Assembly: GCF_037478305.1 (NCBI RefSeq)
Contig: NZ_JBBGAZ010000010.1
Coordinates: 51,529 to 115,528, forward strand
DNA: 64,000 nt
Direction of reading: 5' to 3'
DNA from: Cognatishimia coralii
Lineage (GTDB): Bacteria > Pseudomonadota > Alphaproteobacteria > Rhodobacterales > Rhodobacteraceae
The notes beneath the pieces are model-generated. The model was given only the letters and a program-made list of their open reading frames with translations, was not told where the DNA came from and ran no database searches. The translations under genes were made by a program, and so were the position numbers. This document shows, piece after piece, positions 42,779-51,483 of the stretch; the stretch's first letter is position 1, and each line of letters opens with the position of its first letter.

Positions 42779-43783
42779 ATGCGAGACCAGACCATGCAAA
42801 CCGGACCCAAGAATCTGATTACCGATGTCGCAGGCCTAAAGGTCGGTAATGCACAGGATGCACGGGTGAAGTCAGGGACCACGGTTCTGACGGCCGATGC
42901 CTCCTTTACCGCGGCCGTCCACGTCATGGGAGGTGCTCCGGGCACGCGGGAAACCGACCTGCTTGCGCCGGATAAAACCGTCGAAAAAGTCGATGCTTTG
43001 GTGCTGTCGGGCGGCTCCGCCTTTGGTTTGGACGCAGCTTCTGGCGTTGCGGACAAGCTCCGCGCAGATGGTCGAGGGTTTCTGGTCGGTGATCATAACG
43101 TGCCAATCGTGCCAGCCGCGATCCTGTTTGATCTGCTCAATGGCGGCGACAAAGGCTGGAGCCGCTCGCCTTACTATGACTTGGGACAAGCAGCCCTCGC
43201 AGGCGCATCAGGGGACTTCGCCCTAGGCACGCAAGGCGCTGGAACCGGCGCGACCACCGCCTCGTTCAAAGGTGGTCTTGGCTCGGCATCGCTCCTCACT
43301 CCGTCCGGTCATACCGTCGGAGCGCTCGTCGCTGTCAACGCGCTAGGGGACGCGGTCGTACCGGACAGTCAGCATTTCTGGGCAGCCCCTTGGGAAATCG
43401 GCGAGGAATTTGGCGGACGCGGCTGCGCGGCCAATAGTCAAACCACATGGCCCAAAACCAAACTGTCTGACCAGAACACCACAATCGCCATTGTCGCGAC
43501 GGATGCAGACCTCACAAAAGCAGAGCTCACCCGCTTTGCGACCGCCGCTCACGACGGAATGGCGCGCGCACTTGTCCCATCCCATACCCCGATGGACGGA
43601 GACCTCGTCTTCGGCGTGTCCACAAACGCGAAGCCGATCCAGGACCCTCTGGCCGATCCAATCCTGCTAGGTCATGCCGCAGCCACCTGCCTTGCCCGCG
43701 CAATCGCCCGAGGCGTTTATGCCGCCACCCCGTCCGACGGCGACTTGCTCGCCTGCTACCGCTCGACCTCTCCCCAAAGCTGA
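42779..43783 (+). CDS. P1-family peptidase (DmpA/BapA-like aminopeptidase)
   Basis: 334 aa. The Ntn-hydrolase family (DmpA/L-aminopeptidase, beta-peptidyl aminopeptidase BapA) processes itself at an internal Gly-Ser/Thr. LVLSGGSAFGLDAASGV near residue 75, AAILFDL and GTGATTASFKGGLGSAS (about 158-174) are family features, and ALVAVNALGD follows. An in-frame ATG at 42794 is an alternative start; neither has a strong ribosome-binding site. It is 15 bp behind the sodium channel, possibly co-transcribed. Substrate unknown. Confidence 0.88.
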   Translation: MRDQTMQTGPKNLITDVAGLKVGNAQDARVKSGTTVLTADASFTAAVHVMGGAPGTRETDLLAPDKTVEKVDALVLSGGSAFGLDAASGVADKLRADGRGFLVGDHNVPIVPAAILFDLLNGGDKGWSRSPYYDLGQAALAGASGDFALGTQGAGTGATTASFKGGLGSASLLTPSGHTVGALVAVNALGDAVVPDSQHFWAAPWEIGEEFGGRGCAANSQTTWPKTKLSDQNTTIAIVATDADLTKAELTRFATAAHDGMARALVPSHTPMDGDLVFGVSTNAKPIQDPLADPILLGHAAATCLARAIARGVYAATPSDGDLLACYRSTSPQS

Positions 43784-43876
43784 CCTTCTTTGTCACAAAA
43801 CCGCTGCGCTCACGTCACATAGGCTTAACACCCACCCGTCATCCCGCCCCCACCTATATTGAAAATGGAGGGATTG

Positions 43877-46063
43877 ATGTCTGCGCGTTTCCTTTGCCTG
43901 ACATCGGCCGTCGCCCTGACCGCTGGTCTGGCCCACGCCGAAATGAACTTTAACCGTATCGCAAGCTTTGCCACGCCATTGAACATGGCGGCGGGCGAAG
44001 ACACTAAACGCGAAACCAGCCCCGAGATCATCGATGTGACGGCGGACGGGATGACCTTAGTCTATACCGACAGCCCTCTCGAAGCGCTTGGCCGTGTCGA
44101 CATCACCGACCCAGCAAACCCGCAGCCTCTTGGCAATATCGCTCTACCAGGCGAGCCGACCTCTGTCGCTGTGATCGGTGCGACCGCCTATGTGGGCGTG
44201 AACACGTCCGAAAGCTACACCGCCCCCTCCGGCATGCTGAAAGCCATCGACGTGGCAACCGGCGCGGAGCTGGCGTCCTGTGATCTGGGCGGTCAGCCTG
44301 ACTCCATCGCGAAGTCCAAAGACGGTGCGTTCATCTCTGTTGCCATCGAGAACGAGCGCGACGAAGACCTGGACGACGGCCTCATCCCTCAGCTGCCTGC
44401 GGGCAACCTGGTGATGATCAACACAACCAAAGGTGGCCTGGACTGCGCGTCGTTAAAAATGGTGGACCTGCGTGGCCTCGCAGACATCGCGCCGAGCGAT
44501 CCAGAGCCGGAATATGTGTCCATCAACGGACTGGGTGAGACGGTGATCAGCCTTCAGGAAAACAACCATATGGTTGTTGTGTCCAAAGACGGCGAGATCG
44601 TGAACCACTTCTCTGCCGGTGCTGTTGACCTGACAAACATCGACGCAACAGACGAACGCGCGATCTTGTCTTTCACCGAATCTCAAATGGGCCGCCTGCG
44701 CGAGCCTGATGCGGTGGCTTGGATCGACGACGACCACTTTGCAACCGCCAACGAAGGTGACTACAACGGCGGTTCCCGCGGTTGGACCATCTTCAACAAG
44801 AATGGCACCGTTGTTTACGAAAGCGGCACCGACTTTGAGCACGCCATCGTGCAGATCGGCCATTACCCTGACAAACGTTCCGACTCTAAAGGTGTAGAGC
44901 CAGAGTCCGTGACATTCGACGTCTTCAACGGCACGCCTTACGTCTTTGTCGGCGCAGAGCGCGCCTCTGTTGTGGGCGTCTATAACGTCACGAACCCTGC
45001 CGCGCCGGTTCTGGAACAACTGCTGCCATCCGGCGTTGGCCCAGAAGGCTATGTGACCATCCCATCCCGCAATCTGCTGGTCTCTGCCAACGAAAAAGAC
45101 CTGATCGAAGACGGCGGCGCACGCGCGCATGTCATGATCTTTGAACAGCAAGAAGCACCTGCAGTTTACCCACACCTTACCTCTGAGGGTATGGGTGAGC
45201 TGACCGGCTGGGGCGCGATTTCCGGCATGGTTGCTGATAAGGATGGGATCGTCTGGGCGGTTAACGATAGTTTCTATCTGTTCCAGCCGACGATCTTTAA
45301 GATCGACACCAACCAGACCCCGGCGCGCATCGTCGATGCGATCCGCGTTGTCCGCCAAGACGGCAACCCAGCGCAACAGATCGACATGGAAGGCATCACG
45401 CTGGACGGCAAGGGCGGCTTTTATGTTGCATCCGAAGGCCGCACTGAGCGTGTGATCCCGCATGCGATCTATCACGTCTCTGCTGAGGGCGTGATCAAGA
45501 ACCGCAAGGGCGAAATCGGGCTGCCTCCAGAATTGATGGCGGTTGAGAAACGCTTTGGCTTTGAAGGCATCACCCGCGTCGGCGACACCCTTTGGATGCC
45601 AGTTCAGCGCGAGTGGAAAGATGATCCCAAGAACCATGTGAAACTGGTGGCCTATAACCTCAAGACGAAAGAATGGGGCGCGGTCCGCTACGAAAAAGCC
45701 GAGCCTACCAAAGGTTGGGTTGGTCTGTCGGAAATCACAGCGCATGGCGACTATGTCTACATCATCGAGCGCGACAACCAGCATGACGCGCGCGCGGTGA
45801 CCAAAAAGATCTACCGCGTGGCTCTGTCCGAAATGGTGCCAGCGCCTCTGGGCGGTGCGCTGCCTGTGGTCAAAAAAGAGCTGGTCCGTGACCTGATCCC
45901 GGACCTGACCTCGACCGGTGGCTATGTTCTGGACAAAGTCGAGGGTCTTGCGATCTTTGAAGACGGTACTGCGATTTTCTCGACCGACAATGACGGCGTG
46001 GATGATCACTCAGGCGAGACGATCTTCATGAACATTGGCAATATCGAGAGCCGCAATTTCTAA
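43877..46063 (+). CDS. Secreted phytase-like esterase with N-terminal beta-propeller
   Basis: 728 aa from ATG 43877, preceded by GGAGGG; an in-frame ATG at 43859 is less supported. Signal peptide MSARFLCLTSAVALTAGLAHA. Residues about 25-420 look like a YncE/beta-propeller domain (repeated bladed motifs such as LEALGRVDITDPANPQPLG). The C-terminal 300 residues match the esterase-like phytase domain (GWGAISGMVADKDGIVWAVN; IDMEGITLDGKGGFYVASEG). Likely periplasmic or extracellular and active on phosphate esters, though enzyme activity is inferred from the family only. Confidence 0.85.
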   Translation: MSARFLCLTSAVALTAGLAHAEMNFNRIASFATPLNMAAGEDTKRETSPEIIDVTADGMTLVYTDSPLEALGRVDITDPANPQPLGNIALPGEPTSVAVIGATAYVGVNTSESYTAPSGMLKAIDVATGAELASCDLGGQPDSIAKSKDGAFISVAIENERDEDLDDGLIPQLPAGNLVMINTTKGGLDCASLKMVDLRGLADIAPSDPEPEYVSINGLGETVISLQENNHMVVVSKDGEIVNHFSAGAVDLTNIDATDERAILSFTESQMGRLREPDAVAWIDDDHFATANEGDYNGGSRGWTIFNKNGTVVYESGTDFEHAIVQIGHYPDKRSDSKGVEPESVTFDVFNGTPYVFVGAERASVVGVYNVTNPAAPVLEQLLPSGVGPEGYVTIPSRNLLVSANEKDLIEDGGARAHVMIFEQQEAPAVYPHLTSEGMGELTGWGAISGMVADKDGIVWAVNDSFYLFQPTIFKIDTNQTPARIVDAIRVVRQDGNPAQQIDMEGITLDGKGGFYVASEGRTERVIPHAIYHVSAEGVIKNRKGEIGLPPELMAVEKRFGFEGITRVGDTLWMPVQREWKDDPKNHVKLVAYNLKTKEWGAVRYEKAEPTKGWVGLSEITAHGDYVYIIERDNQHDARAVTKKIYRVALSEMVPAPLGGALPVVKKELVRDLIPDLTSTGGYVLDKVEGLAIFEDGTAIFSTDNDGVDDHSGETIFMNIGNIESRNF

Positions 46064-46084
46064 GACTTCAATCTAAATCAACGA

Positions 46085-46111
46085 AACCGCGCGAAGCTCC
46101 TTCGCGCGGTT
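46085..46111 (+). terminator. Terminator of the phytase-like gene
   Basis: AACCGCGCGAAG (46085-46096), loop CTC, CTTCGCGCGGTT (46100-46111), then TTTT. Confidence 0.9.
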
Positions 46112-46169
46112 TTTTATTGGGCTTGTGGTCAGATGCCGCCTGCCTATTCTGCTCTCGAAAGGGGCAGCC

Positions 46170-47027
46170 ATGACAATTCAGGATCTTTCACGCCTCGCAG
46201 GTCTGGTCTTTGTGTCGGTCACTTTGATCGTCATCGGGGATACCTGCGGCAAGCTGTTGGGGCAACGCGGAGTCGATCCTGCCTTTATCGCCTTCTCGCG
46301 GTTTTTCATCGGCGCATTGGTGATCCTGCCCATCAGCGGCATTCGGATGCACGAGATCAAAGGCTTGTTGAATTGGCGCATCATCCTGCGTGGTGCTCTG
46401 ATTGCAGGAGGGATCCTGTCTATCCTCACCGCCTTGAAAACAGAACCCATCGCCAATGTGTTTGGCGCGTTCTTCATCGGGCCTGTGGTAGCCTATGTTC
46501 TGGCTATCTTTCTCCTTGGTGAGCGTCCAACGCTTGGCCGCAGCCTGCTGCTTGCCCTTGGCTTTGGTGGCGTCATGCTGGTCGTAAGGCCCGGCTTTGA
46601 CATGAGCCCTGGCATCGGTTTTGCGCTCTTGGCAGGTACGTTTTACGGCTGTTTTCTGGTCGCCACTCGCGTGGTTGCGAATGAGGCACGCCCTAGGCTC
46701 TTACTCCTCTCGCAACTTGTGGTTGGCAGCGTGCTTCTGGCGCCCTTGGGGGCCTCGATCCCGTTGCCCGAGGGATCAGCCGCGCTTTACCTTTTGATCC
46801 TCGGCAGCGCGCTTGGATCCGCGTCCGGAAATTATCTGCTCGTTGTGGTCAATCGTCGTGCCGAAGCCAGCCTGATCGCCCCGTTGATTTACACACAGCT
46901 GATTTCCGCGACGGCCGTCGGACTCTGGGTTTTCGGAGACGCACCTGATCCTGTTGCGATGTTAGGACTGATCCTGATCCTACTGTCTGGCATCGGGTCT
47001 CTTTGGCTACGCTGGCGCTCAGCCTAG
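46170..47027 (+). CDS. EamA/DMT-family transporter
   Basis: 285 aa from ATG 46170, with AAGGGG upstream; a longer frame from 46125 lacks support. Ten predicted helices in two EamA repeats (first repeat with DTCGKLLGQRGVDPAFIAF, second with LLAGTFYGCFLVATRVVAN). Probable inner-membrane exporter or permease for a small metabolite; no substrate can be named. Convergent with the PhyH dioxygenase, overlapping it by 4 bp. Confidence 0.88.
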   Translation: MTIQDLSRLAGLVFVSVTLIVIGDTCGKLLGQRGVDPAFIAFSRFFIGALVILPISGIRMHEIKGLLNWRIILRGALIAGGILSILTALKTEPIANVFGAFFIGPVVAYVLAIFLLGERPTLGRSLLLALGFGGVMLVVRPGFDMSPGIGFALLAGTFYGCFLVATRVVANEARPRLLLLSQLVVGSVLLAPLGASIPLPEGSAALYLLILGSALGSASGNYLLVVVNRRAEASLIAPLIYTQLISATAVGLWVFGDAPDPVAMLGLILILLSGIGSLWLRWRSA

Positions 47028-47818
47028 CGTTCAAAGATCACTGGAAACCAATCTTCTCGGAGCACCTGCCCCGCGACCATATCATGCCCCGGAAACGGCG
47101 GAGACGTGCGCCCCGGCCGTTCAACATATCTCGCGTCATCCCCAATCATACGCAAAGAAAACGCCCGTCGCCGCGCCTTTGCCTCGTTGCCCCGAGCGCC
47201 GTGCAAGATCGCAAAGTTGAACGCCACAGCGTCGCCCGGTTCCATCGCCCATTCCCGGATCTCCATGCCCTCGGCATCCGGATCCGGCACCGGCATATAT
47301 GCGTCCTCATCGGGATAGAAATTCTCTTCTGAAAGCCACCGCGTCGGCAAGACCGGCTTTTCCCATTTGTGAGACCCCGCCACGCAGCGCAAGGATGCTT
47401 CGGTCACAGGATCGACCGGAGACCAGAAGCTGACGTTCTGAGTACCGTCGACGAAATAATAGGGCCCATCCTGATGCCAAGGAGTCGGCTTGGACGTGCC
47501 GGGTTCCTTGACCAGGATATGGTCGTGAAATACCTGCACGCGCGATGATCCCATCAGATCCGCCGCGACCTCGGCGGCTGCAGAGGTGCGGATCACCTCT
47601 TCAAATTCCGGGATGCGCGTCCAGTTGCAATAGTCATCAAAGAACCGGCCGGCCTCGCCCTCTTTGAGGTTTTCGGCCGCGTAGGGCCCCGGCTCTGCCA
47701 TGTTGCGATCAATGCCCGCGCGCAGGGTCTCGACGTGATCGGCAAAGAGCCCTTTGATCAGGACAACGCCATCGCGTTGAAAGGCATTGATGTGGTCTTG
47801 GCTCAGTAACGCATGCAT
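47024..47818 (-). CDS. Phytanoyl-CoA dioxygenase (PhyH) family protein
   Basis: 264 aa, Fe(II)/2-oxoglutarate-dependent oxygenase of the PhyH family. The iron ligands are visible: His115 and Asp117 in TPWHQDGPYY and His206 in NFAILHGARGNEA. Arg for 2-oxoglutarate binding would be in the following RRRAFSLR segment. Family members hydroxylate many substrates, including ectoine and phosphonates; nothing nearby shows which. Convergent with an EamA transporter. Confidence 0.87.
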   Translation of the reverse strand: MHALLSQDHINAFQRDGVVLIKGLFADHVETLRAGIDRNMAEPGPYAAENLKEGEAGRFFDDYCNWTRIPEFEEVIRTSAAAEVAADLMGSSRVQVFHDHILVKEPGTSKPTPWHQDGPYYFVDGTQNVSFWSPVDPVTEASLRCVAGSHKWEKPVLPTRWLSEENFYPDEDAYMPVPDPDAEGMEIREWAMEPGDAVAFNFAILHGARGNEAKARRRAFSLRMIGDDARYVERPGRTSPPFPGHDMVAGQVLREDWFPVIFER

Positions 47819-47906
47819 GGGCAGTCCTCCGAGGTGAGAGCCTATGACCGACAGCTAGGCATGGTCAACTTGGAAACACACCTCCAAGCCTGTCACAGCA
47901 AAACAA

Positions 47907-47932
47907 AAAGCGGAGGCAAATGCCCCCGCTTT
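47907..47932 (-). terminator. Terminator of hsp20
   Basis: AAAGCGG-A-GGC (47907-47917) pairs with GCC-C-CCGCTTT (47922-47932). The A-rich plus-strand sequence 47901-47909 supplies a T-run on the minus strand after the hairpin. Confidence 0.7.
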
Positions 47933-47961
47933 GATCATCTTGGTGAACCAGCGTTTGCGCT

Positions 47962-48432
47962 TTAGTTCACGGCCTTTGCGTCGACCACATCCGCTTCAAT
48001 CGCAGGCTTGCCACGCGCGATTTCGATGCGGCGGGGCTTCAGCGCCTCAGGCACTTCGCGCACAAGTTCGATGTGCAACATGCCGTCCTCATGGCTCGCT
48101 CCGGTGACCTTCACATGGTCAGCCAGCTGGAACTTGCGTTCAAAAGAACGGGTTGCAATGCCACGGTGCAGGAAGGTTTTCTCATCCTTCGCAGGCACCT
48201 TTTTTGCAGTCACGATCAGCGCGTTTTCCTTGACCTCGATGGCTAGATCTTCGGCGGCAAAGCCCGCGACGGCGAGCGAGATGCGGTAGGCATCATCGGC
48301 TGTTTTTTCAATGTTATAAGGGGGATAGCTGGGCACCGACACGTCAGAGGTCAGAACGCGATCCATCATGTCTGCGATTTGGTCAAAGCCAACAGAGGCA
48401 CGGTACAGCGGTGCGAAATCAAAACTACGCAT
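47962..48432 (-). CDS. Hsp20/IbpA-family small heat-shock protein
   Basis: 156 aa. The alpha-crystallin domain is at about residues 35-130: PPYNIEKTADDAYRISLAVA, then AGFAAEDLAIEVKEN and ERKFQLADHVKVTGASHEDGMLHIELVRE. C-terminal and N-terminal tails are short. It binds unfolding proteins in the cytoplasm and prevents aggregation. AAAGGA precedes the start. The upstream stretch can fold into hairpins (see findings), which may contribute heat control. Confidence 0.92.
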   Translation of the reverse strand: MRSFDFAPLYRASVGFDQIADMMDRVLTSDVSVPSYPPYNIEKTADDAYRISLAVAGFAAEDLAIEVKENALIVTAKKVPAKDEKTFLHRGIATRSFERKFQLADHVKVTGASHEDGMLHIELVREVPEALKPRRIEIARGKPAIEADVVDAKAVN

Positions 48433-48550
48433 AGAGTCATCCTTTCAAAGCGACAACGTTTTAGGGCCTTCCCATTTGGGACAGGCGGTTATGTCTCGGA
48501 CCCGACTTCGGCGTCCGATGAGGATGAGATATGAACGGGAATTTAGCGTT

Positions 48551-49363
48551 TCAAGGCTTGAGGAATTTTGCGCCGCTTGCAGGGCGATTTTGGTCCACTG
48601 TGATACGTTTTGCACCGCTTGAAACCTGCGGCAGGCCCTGTGGACGGGCAGCATTGCTCAGCCTGTCGACAATGCCATTTAGCTTCATACCAATGGTGCG
48701 GTTTTCACCTGCCTCCGTCTGCCAGTTCCCCGACACCAGCGACAAAACACGGATGCGACCGTCTTCCATAGCAAACACAGGAGCGCCTGAAGATCCAAAG
48801 GTCGTGTCACAGTCAAACTCCCAGAGCTGTGCGTTCTGGCGCATGACGTTGCACTCGGGCTGCCAACTCATCGCTTGGGCGCGACCGCGACCATAGGACA
48901 TGACTTGCACACGGTCGGCGCGGTCATGACCTTGGTGAATTTTGAAAGGTGAGGCTTCCAGAAAGGACACAGGTCGATCCAGACGCAAGATCGCGACGTC
49001 CAATGCGGCGGCCTTGGCCATCATAATGGGGCCGTTATAGCGAAACTCTGGCGACATCGTGTAAGACACCACGCGGCGTTCAAACAGAGACTGGCCATTC
49101 AGGTAACCCGCCCGAAAGACCGCACCTTTGACGTTAATCTTGCGCGCTGTCTCGCGTTCAAACAGGCAATGCGCGGCGGTCAGCACCTGATCCTTGGAAA
49201 TCAAAACACCTGTGCAGAAGCCCGACGGCAAATCGAGGCGTCCAACCGCCTCCCAGCCAATCATATCGCCGCGATCTTCCATGACTTCCAACGCGCTGCC
49301 TGCTTGTACAGCAGACGTGAAAGACGCGAGAATCCCAAAAGCGAGCGCAGTCAGTCTCTTCAC
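48551..49363 (-). CDS. Secreted trypsin-like serine protease (first of a tandem pair)
   Basis: 270 aa with a Sec signal peptide (MKRLTALAFGILASFTSAVQAG). The catalytic triad of chymotrypsin-like proteases is visible: His in VLTAAHCLF, Asp in AALDVAILRLD, Ser in TFGSSGAPVF. Cys residues flank the active site (CTGV, CNVM, CDTT). Periplasmic or secreted. It lies 3 bp downstream of the second protease gene and is probably in the same transcript. The 3' end runs close to the short gap before hsp20. Confidence 0.88.
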   Translation of the reverse strand: MKRLTALAFGILASFTSAVQAGSALEVMEDRGDMIGWEAVGRLDLPSGFCTGVLISKDQVLTAAHCLFERETARKINVKGAVFRAGYLNGQSLFERRVVSYTMSPEFRYNGPIMMAKAAALDVAILRLDRPVSFLEASPFKIHQGHDRADRVQVMSYGRGRAQAMSWQPECNVMRQNAQLWEFDCDTTFGSSGAPVFAMEDGRIRVLSLVSGNWQTEAGENRTIGMKLNGIVDRLSNAARPQGLPQVSSGAKRITVDQNRPASGAKFLKP

Positions 49364-49366
49364 GGT

Positions 49367-50077
49367 TTAAGAGCCTATTGCCGAGGTCAGTGTCGCCAAA
49401 ACGTTGCTCACACCAACGGCCAAAGACACGGGTTCTCCATTGGCCTTCGCCATGGCCGAAACCACGGAAACCACGCGCGGATGGCCCTGCTGGATTTGCA
49501 CCACAGGCGCACCACTCGTGCCAAAACCGGCTTGGCAGGTCGTCACAAAAACGCCCTCAGGACGTGCGGACATATCACACGAGCTTTCCGTTAATGCCGT
49601 ATCCGCGCGATTTCGGGCATAGCTCACAACACCCACGTTGCGCCCCAATTGCGGGGTCGACACGCCAAGGCTTGCGACATCAAAAAGGTTCACGGGCTCG
49701 CTCAGCCGAAGCAGAGCCACGTCATAGCGCATATTGCTCAGCTCACCCTTTTTGGCACGAATATATTTAGGATGGATCGCCGCGCGTTTTACACGCAACG
49801 TGCTGACCGCATTTCCGCGCCTGAGACCTGCGTTAAACCTGAATTCCGACACATCCAGCCGTCGATCAGTCTTGCGATCATAAAGGCAATGAGCTGCGGT
49901 CAGAACAAGATCTGAGGACACCAAAGTGGCCGTACAAAACCCCGTGTCGCCTATATCTAACCTGCCAATCGCTTGCATCTGAGCCGTCGACATCGACTGC
50001 TCTAAAGGCGTGAGGTCCTTGGCAAGGACAGGCGCGGCAATAGCAAGCGCCGCGGCGAGGCATAGGGATCTGATCAT
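49367..50077 (-). CDS. Secreted trypsin-like serine protease (second of a tandem pair)
   Basis: 236 aa from ATG 50077 with GGAG upstream; an in-frame start at 50119 would remove the signal peptide from the N-terminus. Signal peptide MIRSLCLAAALAIAAPVLAK. Triad His in VLTAAHCLYD, Asp in RYDVALLRLS, Ser in GFGTSGAPVV. It is a diverged paralogue of the protease at 48551 (3 bp apart), so the pair arose by tandem duplication. It lies downstream of glcF, 92 bp away. Confidence 0.88.
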   Translation of the reverse strand: MIRSLCLAAALAIAAPVLAKDLTPLEQSMSTAQMQAIGRLDIGDTGFCTATLVSSDLVLTAAHCLYDRKTDRRLDVSEFRFNAGLRRGNAVSTLRVKRAAIHPKYIRAKKGELSNMRYDVALLRLSEPVNLFDVASLGVSTPQLGRNVGVVSYARNRADTALTESSCDMSARPEGVFVTTCQAGFGTSGAPVVQIQQGHPRVVSVVSAMAKANGEPVSLAVGVSNVLATLTSAIGS

Positions 50078-50169
50078 GACAGCTCCAGGTTTCAATCCAG
50101 AGCAAGATCCGATCCCCAAGGGGCGAAACTAGGGTCGCATTGGGGCTTTGTCGCGGAGTCTTTGGCCCG

Positions 50170-51480
50170 CTATTGCCGCAGTTGTGTCTCAAATGAGGCG
50201 GGTAACTTGGCGGGGCGCGGGCCCCCGGTTGCCCAATCCACCAACTCTACTGTGTGGATTATGGGCAAATTAGTGCCCGAGCCGATTTGCATCATGCAGC
50301 CGATATTGCCTGCTGCGATCAGATCAGGCGACTTGGCCTCAAGCGTTTTGACTTTGCGCGCTTTGAGTTGCTCCGAGATTTCGGGCTGCAGAAGATTATA
50401 TGTCCCCGCCGATCCACAACAAAGATGCGGATCCGCAGGCTCTACGATCTTGAACCCCAGTTTCTTGAGCACGTCCTTGGGCGCGGTTTTCACTTGCTGG
50501 CCATGCTGCAGCGAGCAGGCCGCGTGGTAGGCCACGGTCATGTCCTGTTCTGGCAGCTCTGGAATGTCGAGCTTGGTCAGCAGCTCGGAAATATCCATCG
50601 CGATCTCAGACACCTTCGCCGCGTCCTTAGCCAAAGCCTCATTGCGGAACATATGGCCATAGTCCTTCACGGTCGTGCCGCAGCCCGAGGTATTAATGAC
50701 AATCGCATCTAGTCCCTCGCCATCCATCTCTTTGCGCCACGCGCGAATATTCGCAGCCGCGCTGGAGTGGCTCAGGTCCGTCTTGCCCATATGGTGCGTG
50801 AGCGCACCACAACAGCCCGCACCCTCGGCCACGACCACTTCACAGCCCAAGCGCGTCAGCACCCGGATCGTGGCGTCATTGATATCCGTATCCAGCGCCT
50901 TTTGGGCACAGCCTGTCATCAAGGCAACCCGCATCTTGCGCGGAGCTTTTGGTGCAAAGCTCTGCGGATCATCATTCCGGCTGACCGGCGGGATCTGTTT
51001 TGGCGCCATCTCAAGCATCGCCTTGATCCGCGCATCAGGGATCATTGGGGCGAAAGGTCGGCCGATCTTGGCCGCCAAAAGCGCCAGACGGAACCGCATG
51101 GGGTAAGGCAGGATCTGCGACAGCGCCCAGCGCAGGGCGCGATCTGTGAAAGGCCGTTTGTAGTTCTCGTCAATATAGGCACGCGCGTGATCGACAAGAT
51201 GCATATAATGCACACCCGAGGGACAGGTCGTCATGCAGGCCAAACAGGACAGACAGCGGTCAATATGTTTGACCGTTTTCTCATCCGGCACCCGCTCGTT
51301 TTCCAGCATGTCCTTGATCAGATAGATCCGACCCCGCGGGCTATCGAGCTCATCGCCCAAGACCTGATAGGTCGGACATGTCGCCGTGCAAAACCCACAA
51401 TGCACACAGGCACGAAGGATTTCATTGCTGCGCTGGAAATCGGGGGCTTCCAGCTGCTGTTCCGTAAACTCCGTCCGCAT
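50170..51480 (-). CDS. glcF: Glycolate oxidase iron-sulfur subunit
   Basis: 436 aa. N-terminal [4Fe-4S] ligand sets CVHCGFCTATCPT and CLSCLACMTTCPSG, then two CCG domains (AGCCGALTHHMGK and LCCGSAGTYNLLQ). It carries electrons from the GlcDE flavoprotein to the membrane quinone pool. Separated from glcE by 3 bp; the set glcD-glcE-glcF oxidises glycolate to glyoxylate, a plausible food source for a marine heterotroph living with phytoplankton. Confidence 0.93.
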   Translation of the reverse strand: MRTEFTEQQLEAPDFQRSNEILRACVHCGFCTATCPTYQVLGDELDSPRGRIYLIKDMLENERVPDEKTVKHIDRCLSCLACMTTCPSGVHYMHLVDHARAYIDENYKRPFTDRALRWALSQILPYPMRFRLALLAAKIGRPFAPMIPDARIKAMLEMAPKQIPPVSRNDDPQSFAPKAPRKMRVALMTGCAQKALDTDINDATIRVLTRLGCEVVVAEGAGCCGALTHHMGKTDLSHSSAAANIRAWRKEMDGEGLDAIVINTSGCGTTVKDYGHMFRNEALAKDAAKVSEIAMDISELLTKLDIPELPEQDMTVAYHAACSLQHGQQVKTAPKDVLKKLGFKIVEPADPHLCCGSAGTYNLLQPEISEQLKARKVKTLEAKSPDLIAAGNIGCMMQIGSGTNLPIIHTVELVDWATGGPRPAKLPASFETQLRQ

Positions 51481-51483
51481 GGC

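Noticed and set aside
44453..46009. 518-aa minus-strand frame opposite the phytase-like gene
   Set aside because: Antisense shadow of a well-supported secreted protein.
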